This document shows, piece by piece, positions 8,909 to 16,702 of a stretch of 64,000 bases of DNA (the stretch's first letter is position 1; the number at the start of each line of letters is the position of its first letter). A program made the position numbers and the translations under genes. The DNA is from CAMTVQ01 sp947085255. GTDB taxonomy: Bacteria; Bacteroidota; Bacteroidia; Sphingobacteriales; Sphingobacteriaceae. The stretch spans positions 19,211-83,210 of the forward strand of contig CAMTVQ010000006.1 in assembly GCA_947085255.1 (NCBI GenBank), written 5' to 3'. Below the pieces are notes generated by a model, which searched no databases, was not told the DNA's origin, and was given only the letters and a program-made list of their open reading frames with translations.

Positions 8909-9688
8909 TTAAATAGCTATTTTTCCTGTGTATACCTTATTTACAGCACCCTGTAAATGTATATTTGAAAATACACCTTCCATTTTTTGGTCAAACTTCA
9001 CCGTTAACATGCCTCCAAGCGTTGTCACCTTTATGTACCCTTGCTGCATGTTCTTTTTAAAGGCATGGGCAAGTACCGCAGCTGTTACCCCTGTACCACA
9101 GGATAATGTTTCGTTCTCTACTCCTCGTTCGTAGGTACGCACCCACAATCCATCCGCTTGCTCTTCCACAAAATTTATGTTAATACCTTCTTTGGCAAAT
9201 TCTGTATTGTAACGAATTGCCTTTCCTGCTTCTAGCACATTTATTTGCTCTACATCTGTTGTAAAAAGTACATAATGCGGCGAGCCTGTATTAAGAACAA
9301 ACGCGTCTGCATTAGGGGTAATTTCTGCTACATCTTGCATAGCTAGCTGTACAATATTGGCAGAAATTTTGGCATGATGCACCCCATCTACTGCCATAAA
9401 TGCTGTTGTATTTTCTATTATGCCCAACTCTTTTGCAAAAGCTACCATACACCTACCTCCATTACCACACATACTACCAGGCTTTCCGTCGGCATTGTAG
9501 TAAAGCATTTCAAAATCGAGAGTATCATGATTCTGTAATAGCATTAATCCATCTGCACCTATCCCAAACTTGCGATTACACCAGCGTTCTACTAGTTTAT
9601 AGTCAGTTGACGGAAACGTTTGCAGCCTATTATCTATAACTATAAAATCATTTCCTGTACCTTCGTACTTATAAAACAAATACTCCAT
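8909..9688 (-). CDS. dapF: Diaminopimelate epimerase
   Basis: A 259-residue DapF, which converts LL- to meso-diaminopimelate for lysine and peptidoglycan synthesis. The two catalytic cysteines are present: Cys74 in MCGNGGRC and Cys197 in ENETLSCGTG. The N-terminal GTGNDFIVIDN and KFGIGADGLM blocks are also typical. Length is normal for Bacteroidota. The gene appears monocistronic and is divergent from degP. Confidence 0.97.
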   Translation of the reverse strand: MEYLFYKYEGTGNDFIVIDNRLQTFPSTDYKLVERWCNRKFGIGADGLMLLQNHDTLDFEMLYYNADGKPGSMCGNGGRCMVAFAKELGIIENTTAFMAVDGVHHAKISANIVQLAMQDVAEITPNADAFVLNTGSPHYVLFTTDVEQINVLEAGKAIRYNTEFAKEGININFVEEQADGLWVRTYERGVENETLSCGTGVTAAVLAHAFKKNMQQGYIKVTTLGGMLTVKFDQKMEGVFSNIHLQGAVNKVYTGKIAI

Positions 9689-9767
9689 TATTTAGTGCTA
9701 GTTGCTGTAATAGGCATTTTACAAAAATAGAACAATTCTAATACTATACTGTTCGTTCAATTGGCAT

Positions 9768-9775
9768 TAAATTTG
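9768..9775 (+). promoter_or_regulatory. -7 element TAAATTTG before degP
   Basis: TAAATTTG fits TAnnTTTG and lies 36 bases before the degP ATG. No good -33 TTG is visible at the usual distance. Confidence 0.4.
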
Positions 9776-9811
9776 AAAACTGCGTTTACAAAAAATTAAA
9801 CCTTTATAAAT

Positions 9812-11305
9812 ATGAAAAAAATAGGATTGTTTATGCTTACCGCTTTAGTAGGTGGCCTTGTGGCAGTAGGTGCATACAAATTATTGGAAAAAGATGCGCC
9901 ACTATCATTTGAAGAGAAACAAAAAGTAAGTTATGCCAGCATTAAACCACCAGTGGTTGATGGAGGCTTTATCGATTTTACACAAGCTGCTGCAATAGCA
10001 ACTCCTGCTGTAGTGCATATAAAAACTACGTATGAGCAACCCACTGCCGAAAGCAGCCCTAGAGGTGCAGACCCTTTTCGTGATTTTTTTGGTGATAGGG
10101 GCTTAGAGGACTTTTTTGGAGAACGACGTGGTCGTGGACCAGCAATAGGCTCTGGTTCGGGAGTAATTATTAGCAACGATGGCTATATTGTTACCAATAA
10201 CCACGTAATAAAAGATGCTTCTAAAATTGATGTAGTACTAAATGACAAACGCTCGTATAGTGCCAAAGTAATAGGCAGCGACCCAAATACTGACTTAGCA
10301 TTGCTTAAAATCTCTGAAAAAAATCTCCCGTTTTTAGCCTACGCAAATTCTGACGAAGTAAAAGTTGGGGAGTGGGTATTGGCTGTAGGTAATCCCTTTA
10401 ATTTAACATCTACCGTTACGGCAGGTATAGTATCGGCAAAAGGTCGTAATATTAATATTATAGGCAGCGAAGACCCCGGTGTAAAATTCCCAATCGAATC
10501 GTTTATACAAACCGATGCCGCTGTAAACCCTGGTAATAGCGGAGGCGCGCTCATTAATACACGCGGCGAACTAATTGGTATCAACACGGCTATTGCATCG
10601 CAAACAGGTTCGTATGCAGGTTATTCTTTTGCGGTACCTGTAAATATTGCCAAAAAAATAATGAACGATTTGCTGGAGTTTGGGGCTGTGCAGCGTGCAT
10701 TTTTAGGTGTTACGATAAGTGATGTAACTGCTGCTTTAGCAGAAGAAAAAAGCATAAAAAGCACCAAGGGAGTGTATGTACAAGCTATAGCCGAAAATGG
10801 TGCTGCTGATGGTGCAGGTATAAAAGAAGGGGATGTAATACGTAAAGTAAATGGTGTAGAGGTAAATACTGTATCCGAATTGCAAGAACAAATTAGCCGT
10901 CAGCGCCCTGGTGATAACATTCCGGTACTTATTGTGCGTGATGATAAGGAAAAGATGATTACCGTAACTCTAAAAAATGAGGATAAAACCTATGCCGCTG
11001 TAAAGCGGGTACCCAGCGAAGTGTTAAATACCTTGGGAGCAACATTTGAGAATTTAACTGCAACCGATAAAAAGAGCTTTAAGCTACAAGGTGGGGTAAA
11101 AATTGCTGGTATTACGGGTGGAAAATTGCAACAAAATGGCATAAAACCTGGCTTTATTGTTACCAAAATAGATAATAAACCGGTGCTAACTAAAGAAGAA
11201 GCCGAAAATATACTGGCTGCAAAAACAAGCAATACCATTACGTTGGAAGGCTTTTATCCACAGAATCCAAGTTCGAGGTATATCTTCTCGTTCAATACAA
11301 AATAA
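9812..11305 (+). CDS. degP: HtrA/DegP family periplasmic serine protease
   Basis: A 497-residue Do/HtrA protease that degrades or refolds misfolded envelope proteins. An N-terminal hydrophobic segment (signal or anchor, residues 4-21) precedes the trypsin-like domain with an intact triad: His131 in TNNHV, Asp161 in NTDLALL and Ser243 in GNSGGAL. Two PDZ domains follow, at roughly residues 290-380 (FLGVTISDV) and 415-490. The acidic/aromatic linker DPFRDFFGDRGLEDFF near residues 87-102 fits the flexible LA loop. The gene ends in a strong bidirectional terminator. Confidence 0.95.
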   Translation: MKKIGLFMLTALVGGLVAVGAYKLLEKDAPLSFEEKQKVSYASIKPPVVDGGFIDFTQAAAIATPAVVHIKTTYEQPTAESSPRGADPFRDFFGDRGLEDFFGERRGRGPAIGSGSGVIISNDGYIVTNNHVIKDASKIDVVLNDKRSYSAKVIGSDPNTDLALLKISEKNLPFLAYANSDEVKVGEWVLAVGNPFNLTSTVTAGIVSAKGRNINIIGSEDPGVKFPIESFIQTDAAVNPGNSGGALINTRGELIGINTAIASQTGSYAGYSFAVPVNIAKKIMNDLLEFGAVQRAFLGVTISDVTAALAEEKSIKSTKGVYVQAIAENGAADGAGIKEGDVIRKVNGVEVNTVSELQEQISRQRPGDNIPVLIVRDDKEKMITVTLKNEDKTYAAVKRVPSEVLNTLGATFENLTATDKKSFKLQGGVKIAGITGGKLQQNGIKPGFIVTKIDNKPVLTKEEAENILAAKTSNTITLEGFYPQNPSSRYIFSFNTK

Positions 11306-11326
11306 CCAGATTTATAGTACACAAAA

Positions 11327-11360
11327 AATCCCCGCTGAGCTATGCTTAGCGGGGATTTTT
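11327..11360. terminator. Bidirectional intrinsic terminator
   Basis: Arms 11327-11340 and 11344-11357 pair over 14 bp with one G-U, around a TAT loop. An A-tract before and a T-tract after let it work on both strands. It separates the convergent degP and patatin genes. Confidence 0.9.
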
Positions 11361-11376
11361 GTTTATGGGTATGGGT

Positions 11377-13614
11377 CTATTTCGCCAAGACTGCTTTCAA
11401 CTCACTAAATGCCGCTTGATTTTTTGGGTGCCATACCGAGTTTACTACACTCACTTTTTCTGCTGAAGTAAGGTGCCAACTAATAGACGCCTTCATTTTC
11501 TTTTCATCTTCCGTAAGGTACTGAAAAACCAATTGATACACAGGCAAACTCGTTTGCTGTTTCAATACAGTAATCATATTTTCTTGGTCGTACTGCTGAA
11601 AACGTTCCCAATTACCATAAAACCCAGAAATAGGATCGAACATGCGCGATATGAACGAGAAGGATTCTTTGCTCTTTAGTGGCACATCAAAAGGCGTATC
11701 GCGTATCTGTATAAACACCACGCCCGATGTGTTTTCTTCCATCCATTTTTTAAACACATTGAAATAACGCATGGTTAATTGTCCGCCCAAATTGTCGCGC
11801 AAGCCTGCATCTATTACCTGCATAATAGGCTCGCTTGGCAAATAGGTATTGGGCGATATGTATGGAAACGAAGCCGACATGCGAATAGCACTGGTAAGCA
11901 ACAACTGGTCGGGATTATTGGCAGCAAAAAATCGAGAAAACTCTATACCGTCTACCAAATCGTAAGGTTCCTTTTGGCTGCCTCGAGGTCTACTTAAATA
12001 CGCTACTTTTTGAGGAGATATAATTAGTCTGCGCCCATCGTTTATACAACTGGGACTATAGATGATCATTGGAATTTCTCCTCTGGCTTCCGGCTCGGTA
12101 TATGAAGCTATGCGCTTTGCCAAAAAGCCTCCAGTATTGTTATTTATGGCTTTTTCTAAGGCATATCCCCTATCTTTATAATAGGCATTGCCGCCATCCA
12201 TCACCTTTTGCAAGGGGATAAAAATATCGCTTACCGCAATGCTCAACGCTATGGGGTTCAATGCATCTCGAGATACATTTGCCAATGCTTGTCGTGTGCT
12301 TGGTATCGGTCGTTCCTGCAGTTTTCGCAAACACATTTCTCGGAAATACGTAGCCCCTAAAATACCACCCGAAGCCCCCGAAACAAAAGTGGTATGTTTA
12401 AAAAAAGCACCTCTGGTAATGCTATCTGCTACCTGCAAACAGCGTAAGGTAAAGAGTGTAGCTCGCTGACCACCCCCACTGGTACTTATGAGTATCAGCT
12501 TAGGTTTTTTACCAGTATTGCTGCCTAATCCCTTTTTCCAATTGTTTAAAATAGTAATTGTTGCCAGACTATCCGAAGTATACAAGCAATCGGTAGCAAT
12601 CGAATTGATATGCTCGCCGGTATACGGCGCGGGGTTTTTATAATCCATGCCATAGGCGGCACTAAAATTATCGAAAACGCCTACTCTGGTAAGAAATCCG
12701 AAAAACAGGATAAGAGAAATCCAAAAAACTGTTTGCCATCCTCTAAGCCAATACGTAACAGCTCCTGTAAGCATCACCACAGTAGCAAAAAGCATCAGCA
12801 AACTTGCTCCTGCAGGTATCTGAAAATACTCATTTGCACTAAACCATCCCAAAATAATCAGTATCAGCAGTGCTATTATCTGAATCATCACGGCATTCAA
12901 CTGATTTCGGGCAATTACTTTTTGCAGCATCTCTCCATTAAAAGCCGGAATATCTTTAGCATGATTGAGTGTAAATGAATGACTGAGGTAGTAAGAAGTA
13001 TCCCAGCCTGCGCTGCGCGTACGCACACGTTTCCACTCCATATTTGCACCCATTACCACTTTCTTTACCTTTTGCGAGGAGGCAAGCGATACCTTCATGC
13101 CAAACAGTTTAAACACATCGGTACTGGTAAATAAAAAGTAACACGCCGCAAGGCTTAAAAAGAGCAGCATGCCGCTATATAAACCCGACAACTTTATGAG
13201 TATGTCTTTTGTACTCTGAAACTCACTTTGCGATTGAAAATCAACAATTGAATAGGTATAGTAAACTAAAAAAAGCACAAACAACATCCCATTATTAATA
13301 GAAAACTGTGTGAAAGGGCGCTTTAATCCTCCCAAAAACGGAAACAATGTGCCGTAGTTGATATAGGTAGATAAGTTGATGGTTACCAAAAAAGCCGCCA
13401 ACGAAAAACCCAGCAAAAAGAAACTGGCAAAGCCCACGGTATCTAAATACTCGGGGTCTAAAAACAGGTATGGAATACCAAATTTGCTCCCTATGCTTTG
13501 GCTAATAAAGCCAAACAACAGCAACCACAGCAACATACTTAAATGGTTTTGACGAATATTGATAACCAATAACTGTACAGGAAACGATGTATAAATCGAT
13601 TTGAAATTTTTCAC
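11377..13614 (-). CDS. Membrane-anchored patatin-like phospholipase
   Basis: A 745-residue protein. The N-terminal half (about residues 1-340) has several hydrophobic segments. The C-terminal half is a patatin-like lipase: oxyanion loop STSGGGQRA, nucleophile elbow GASGG with Ser415, and catalytic Asp602 in IDAGLRDNLGG. Patatins hydrolyse acyl esters of phospholipids. The membrane half could place the enzyme at the inner membrane; which side is unknown. The start is GTG at 13614, with an in-frame stop just upstream; the ATG at codon 27 is an alternative. It shares the terminator with degP. Confidence 0.85.
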   Translation of the reverse strand: MKNFKSIYTSFPVQLLVINIRQNHLSMLLWLLLFGFISQSIGSKFGIPYLFLDPEYLDTVGFASFFLLGFSLAAFLVTINLSTYINYGTLFPFLGGLKRPFTQFSINNGMLFVLFLVYYTYSIVDFQSQSEFQSTKDILIKLSGLYSGMLLFLSLAACYFLFTSTDVFKLFGMKVSLASSQKVKKVVMGANMEWKRVRTRSAGWDTSYYLSHSFTLNHAKDIPAFNGEMLQKVIARNQLNAVMIQIIALLILIILGWFSANEYFQIPAGASLLMLFATVVMLTGAVTYWLRGWQTVFWISLILFFGFLTRVGVFDNFSAAYGMDYKNPAPYTGEHINSIATDCLYTSDSLATITILNNWKKGLGSNTGKKPKLILISTSGGGQRATLFTLRCLQVADSITRGAFFKHTTFVSGASGGILGATYFREMCLRKLQERPIPSTRQALANVSRDALNPIALSIAVSDIFIPLQKVMDGGNAYYKDRGYALEKAINNNTGGFLAKRIASYTEPEARGEIPMIIYSPSCINDGRRLIISPQKVAYLSRPRGSQKEPYDLVDGIEFSRFFAANNPDQLLLTSAIRMSASFPYISPNTYLPSEPIMQVIDAGLRDNLGGQLTMRYFNVFKKWMEENTSGVVFIQIRDTPFDVPLKSKESFSFISRMFDPISGFYGNWERFQQYDQENMITVLKQQTSLPVYQLVFQYLTEDEKKMKASISWHLTSAEKVSVVNSVWHPKNQAAFSELKAVLAK

Positions 13615-13707
13615 ATTTTAAATATAAACACAATTACAGAGTATCTCATCATACAAATTTTAATGTCTTGATTACCAAATAACTAACTATTTTATTTTAA
13701 TTTGTAC

Positions 13708-13739
13708 TTGACAATCCAAAAACAATTACTGTACATTTG
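13708..13739 (+). promoter_or_regulatory. Promoter of the SAM riboswitch transcript
   Basis: TTG at 13708-13710 (inside TTGACA), a 21-base spacer, then TACATTTG at 13732-13739. This is a full match to the Bacteroidota TTG / TAnnTTTG promoter and places the start about 20 bases before the riboswitch. Confidence 0.75.
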
Positions 13740-13760
13740 CAGCATCGTTCTTTAACAATA

Positions 13761-13882
13761 CTTATCAAGAAAGGCAGAGGGATTGGCCCTGTGAAGCCTT
13801 AGCAACCGGTTCGCGTAAAGCGAAAAATGGTGCTAACTCCAAGTTCAGCAATATGGTTTACCATACTGTTGGCGTAGATAAG
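13761..13882 (+). promoter_or_regulatory. SAM-I (S-box) riboswitch aptamer
   Basis: The P1 strands CTTATC (13761-13766) and GATAAG (13877-13882) pair perfectly. Between them lie the S-box core words in order: AGAGGGATTGGCCC, TGAAGCC, AGCAACC at 13801, and GGTGCTAACTCC around 13829-13840. The P2, P3 and P4 stems are visible, including GGTTCGCGTAAAGCGAAAAATGG in parts and the P4 arm near ATGGTTTACCAT. The aptamer senses S-adenosylmethionine. It is followed by a terminator at 13916 and then methionine and homoserine genes, so high SAM should stop transcription. Confidence 0.95.
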
Positions 13883-13915
13883 TTGACTGAGTTTACTTTA
13901 ATAACTGCAGATATT

Positions 13916-13951
13916 AAAAAGCTCTTTCGACTCGTCGGAAGAGCTTTTTTT
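13916..13951 (+). terminator. Riboswitch expression-platform terminator
   Basis: A 15-bp stem (13916-13930 with 13935-13949, one G-U) with a CTCG loop and a run of T. It lies 33 bases after the S-box P1 stem, so it is the probable SAM-controlled terminator. Bases 13952-14128 between it and the next ATG hold no gene that I can support. Confidence 0.88.
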
Positions 13952-14128
13952 ATTTTAAAGCAATTTGTTTTGAAATGAAAAATGGAATACGCCAAATAAC
14001 ATTCAGCTCATTTTATGAGTGTTTGTGATTGGCTATTTCGTTTAAAAGCATTTTCCGACAGGATATTTTGATGGGTGTTGCCCAGCACGATGAACTAACA
14101 AATAGTATTCATCATTAAAAAAAGCAAC

Positions 14129-15295
14129 ATGCAAGCAACAACAAAAACAATCCACAGCATTCCTGTAGATCCACTAACTGGCTCCATTTCGGTGCCCATT
14201 TACCAAACATCCACTTTTGTACAAGAAGCGCCCGGCGTACACAAAGGTTTTGATTATGCCCGCAGCAACAACCCTACCCGCAAGGCTTTAGAAGACATTT
14301 TAGCCGAACTGGAAGGCGGTGCCAAAGGCTTGGCTTTTGCCAGTGGTTTGGCGGCTATAGACGCTGTACTGAAACTACTAAGCGCCGGCGACGAGATTGT
14401 AGCCGTAGATGATATTTACGGAGGTGCTTTTCGTTTATTCACCCATATTTATGAAAAATTTGGCATCAAAATTATCTACTGCGATGCCAGCCAAGCCGAA
14501 AATGTGGCAAAAGCCATTACGCCAAAAACCAAATTAATTTGGTTGGAAAGTCCCACCAACCCTACCCTAAAAGTCGCAGATATTGAGGCCATTGCTGTTA
14601 TTGCCAAAGCCAACAATTGCCTGTTGTGTGTAGATAATACATTTGCATCGCCAGCATTACAAAAGCCTATTGAACTGGGTGCAGATATTGTGATACACAG
14701 TGCCACAAAATACCTTGGGGGTCATAGTGATTTAATTGCTGGTGCCCTCATTACCAACACGACAGCACTTGGCGAAAAGTTGAAATTTATTCAAAATGCA
14801 TCAGGGGGTATTTTAGCTCCTTTCGATAGCTTTTTGGTAATCCGAGGTATCGAAACCTTGCACTTACGGGTATTTCAACACAGCAAAAATGCCTTACAAA
14901 TAGCCCAATACCTAACAACCTTAGAGGAGGTAGCAACCGTGTATTACCCAGGATTAGAAAGCCATCCCAACCATGCCATTGCAAAAAAACAGCAAAAAGC
15001 ATTTGGCGGGGTTATCTCTTTTAAACTAAAGGACGATACCGAAGCCGCTGCTACTGAGTTTGTAAAAAACACACAGTTATTTCAGTTGGCAGAAAGTTTG
15101 GGTGGTGTAAAAAGTTTGATTTGTCATCCCGCCAGCATGACGCATAAATCTATTCCGGTAGCACAACGCCAAGCAGCTGGAGTAGCAGATAGTCTTATCC
15201 GCTTGTCGGTAGGCTTAGAAGATGCAGATGACTTGATCAACGATTTGCAACAAGCATTTGTACAAGTAGCAGTGAATGATTTAGCAGTAGTATAA
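14129..15295 (+). CDS. metB: Cystathionine gamma-synthase/lyase family PLP enzyme
   Basis: A 388-residue trans-sulfuration enzyme. Lys194 in SATKYLGGHSD binds PLP. Other family marks are YARSNNPTR, FASGLAA, DDIYGG, ESPTNPTL and VDNTFASP, and the C-terminal SLGGVKSLICHPASMTH. Enzymes of this family join cysteine or sulfide to activated homoserine, or run in reverse as lyases. The SAM-I riboswitch upstream and homoserine dehydrogenase downstream argue for the biosynthetic role in methionine synthesis, hence metB as the best name. Sequence alone does not fully separate synthase from lyase. Confidence 0.88.
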   Translation: MQATTKTIHSIPVDPLTGSISVPIYQTSTFVQEAPGVHKGFDYARSNNPTRKALEDILAELEGGAKGLAFASGLAAIDAVLKLLSAGDEIVAVDDIYGGAFRLFTHIYEKFGIKIIYCDASQAENVAKAITPKTKLIWLESPTNPTLKVADIEAIAVIAKANNCLLCVDNTFASPALQKPIELGADIVIHSATKYLGGHSDLIAGALITNTTALGEKLKFIQNASGGILAPFDSFLVIRGIETLHLRVFQHSKNALQIAQYLTTLEEVATVYYPGLESHPNHAIAKKQQKAFGGVISFKLKDDTEAAATEFVKNTQLFQLAESLGGVKSLICHPASMTHKSIPVAQRQAAGVADSLIRLSVGLEDADDLINDLQQAFVQVAVNDLAVV

Positions 15296-15320
15296 TTCGA
15301 ACAAATGAGTACTCATTAAG

Positions 15321-15354
15321 CCCCTCTCTATAATGGAGAGGGGTTGGGGTGAGG
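15321..15354. repeat. Dispersed hairpin repeat between metB and hom
   Basis: CCCCTCTC (15321-15328) and GAGAGGGG (15336-15343) form an 8-bp hairpin with a 7-base loop, followed by TTGGGGTGAGG. I recall similar words as dispersed intergenic repeats in Bacteroidota genomes. No T-tract follows, so it is not an obvious terminator; metB and hom may still be cotranscribed. Confidence 0.6.
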
Positions 15355-15371
15355 TTTAACTAATCAAAAAA

Positions 15372-16622
15372 ATGAACAGAAAAAATATCAATATTGGCTT
15401 ATTTGGCTTCGGCTGTGTAGGCAAAGGATTATACGAAGTACTGCAACAAACACCTGGTTTGCAGGCGCAAATCCTCAAAATTTGTGTAAAGGATAAACTT
15501 AAAGAACGTGCTATTGCGGCAAATTACTTTACGTATGATGCCAACGAAGTACTTTATCACCCAGATATTAACGTAATTGTAGAACTTATTGATGACTCCG
15601 ATGCCGCATTTCATATTGTGAGTACTGCATTAAAAAATGGCAAATCGGTAGTTACTGCCAATAAAAAAATGCTTGCCGAGCACCTGCCAGAACTACTCGA
15701 ATTGCAGCAAAAATACGGTGCATCGCTACTTTACGAAGCCGCTGCTTGTGCCAGTATTCCCGTAATACGCAACTTAGAAGAATATTACGACACCGATTTA
15801 TTGCACTCTTTTCAGGGTATCGTAAATGGCTCAACCAATTACATCCTTACCAAAATTTTTAGAGACAACCTGAATTTTGCAGAGGCCTTGGCGGAGGCAC
15901 AAGAAAAAGGATTTGCCGAAAGCAATCCAAAATTAGATGTAGAAGGCTATGATGCTAAATACAAACTCACCCTACTTGTGGCGCATGCCTTTGGCATTAT
16001 TGCCCATCCCGATGAATTGTTCAATTTGGGCATTCAACGTATTGGCGAGTTAGATGCCCGTTATGCCAAAGAAAAAGGATATAAGATAAAGCTTTTGGCA
16101 CATGCCCAAAAAGTAGGCGAAAATATTCTTGCCTTTGTAGCGCCACAATTTGTAGCTCCTACTCATCCCTTTTATTATGTGGATGATGAATACAATGGTG
16201 TACAAGTAGAAGGCTGCTTTGCCGACAAACAGTTTTTTATTGGTAAAGGTGCGGGCAGTCATCCTACAGCTTCTGCTGTGCTTTCCGATATATCTGCACT
16301 CAGTTATGGGTATCAATACGAGTACAAAAAGCAACAGCAGAACCAGCATCTCGCACTTACACAGGAGTTTGATTTAGAAGTTTTTGTGAGTTACGCTTCT
16401 ACCGATAGCATCGACATTACTGATTTTAGCAGCATTAGCGAACGGTACCAATCTGTACACGAAAATTATATATGCGGTACAATACCTTTTCAGCAACTAA
16501 TAGAAGCGGCCTGGCTAAACAGCCCAACTGTATCTGTAATTCTTACCCCACACTGGCAACAACATAAACAAAAAATAGCCGTGCAAAATGAGTATCAATC
16601 CGCTGTAAATGAACGTAAATAA
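15372..16622 (+). CDS. hom: Homoserine dehydrogenase
   Basis: A 416-residue homoserine dehydrogenase, which reduces aspartate semialdehyde to homoserine for methionine and threonine. The Rossmann motif is GLFGFGCVGKGL. The catalytic core has EAAACASIPVIRNLEEY, GIVNGSTNYILTK and LDVEGYDAKYKL, with the conserved Asp and Lys. The C-terminal 60 residues or so look like an ACT-type regulatory part. It has no aspartokinase fusion. It lies 76 bases after metB and probably belongs to the same SAM-riboswitch-controlled transcript, which supplies homoserine to the methionine branch. No homoserine acyltransferase gene (metX/metA) is present nearby. Confidence 0.94.
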   Translation: MNRKNINIGLFGFGCVGKGLYEVLQQTPGLQAQILKICVKDKLKERAIAANYFTYDANEVLYHPDINVIVELIDDSDAAFHIVSTALKNGKSVVTANKKMLAEHLPELLELQQKYGASLLYEAAACASIPVIRNLEEYYDTDLLHSFQGIVNGSTNYILTKIFRDNLNFAEALAEAQEKGFAESNPKLDVEGYDAKYKLTLLVAHAFGIIAHPDELFNLGIQRIGELDARYAKEKGYKIKLLAHAQKVGENILAFVAPQFVAPTHPFYYVDDEYNGVQVEGCFADKQFFIGKGAGSHPTASAVLSDISALSYGYQYEYKKQQQNQHLALTQEFDLEVFVSYASTDSIDITDFSSISERYQSVHENYICGTIPFQQLIEAAWLNSPTVSVILTPHWQQHKQKIAVQNEYQSAVNERK

Positions 16623-16642
16623 CTGCTCTATTAACGTTTACT

Positions 16643-16658
16643 TAATTTTGTACCTTTG
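16643..16658 (+). promoter_or_regulatory. Two adjacent -7 elements before the collagen-like gene
   Basis: TAATTTTG (16643-16650) and TACCTTTG (16651-16658) both fit TAnnTTTG and abut each other, 45 bases before the ATG. No clear -33 TTG is seen. Confidence 0.5.
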
Positions 16659-16702
16659 TATGCGAAAAATTTCGTGCTTACTTTGCTATATATCCCTTTT
16701 TG

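Noticed and set aside
13975..14028. A small frame of 17 codons between the riboswitch terminator and metB
   Set aside because: It is too short, with no recognisable start context; a leader peptide is unlikely because the riboswitch already explains control.
15321..15343. Terminator between metB and hom
   Set aside because: The hairpin is followed by TTGGGGTGAGG, not a T-tract, so it is better called a dispersed repeat.
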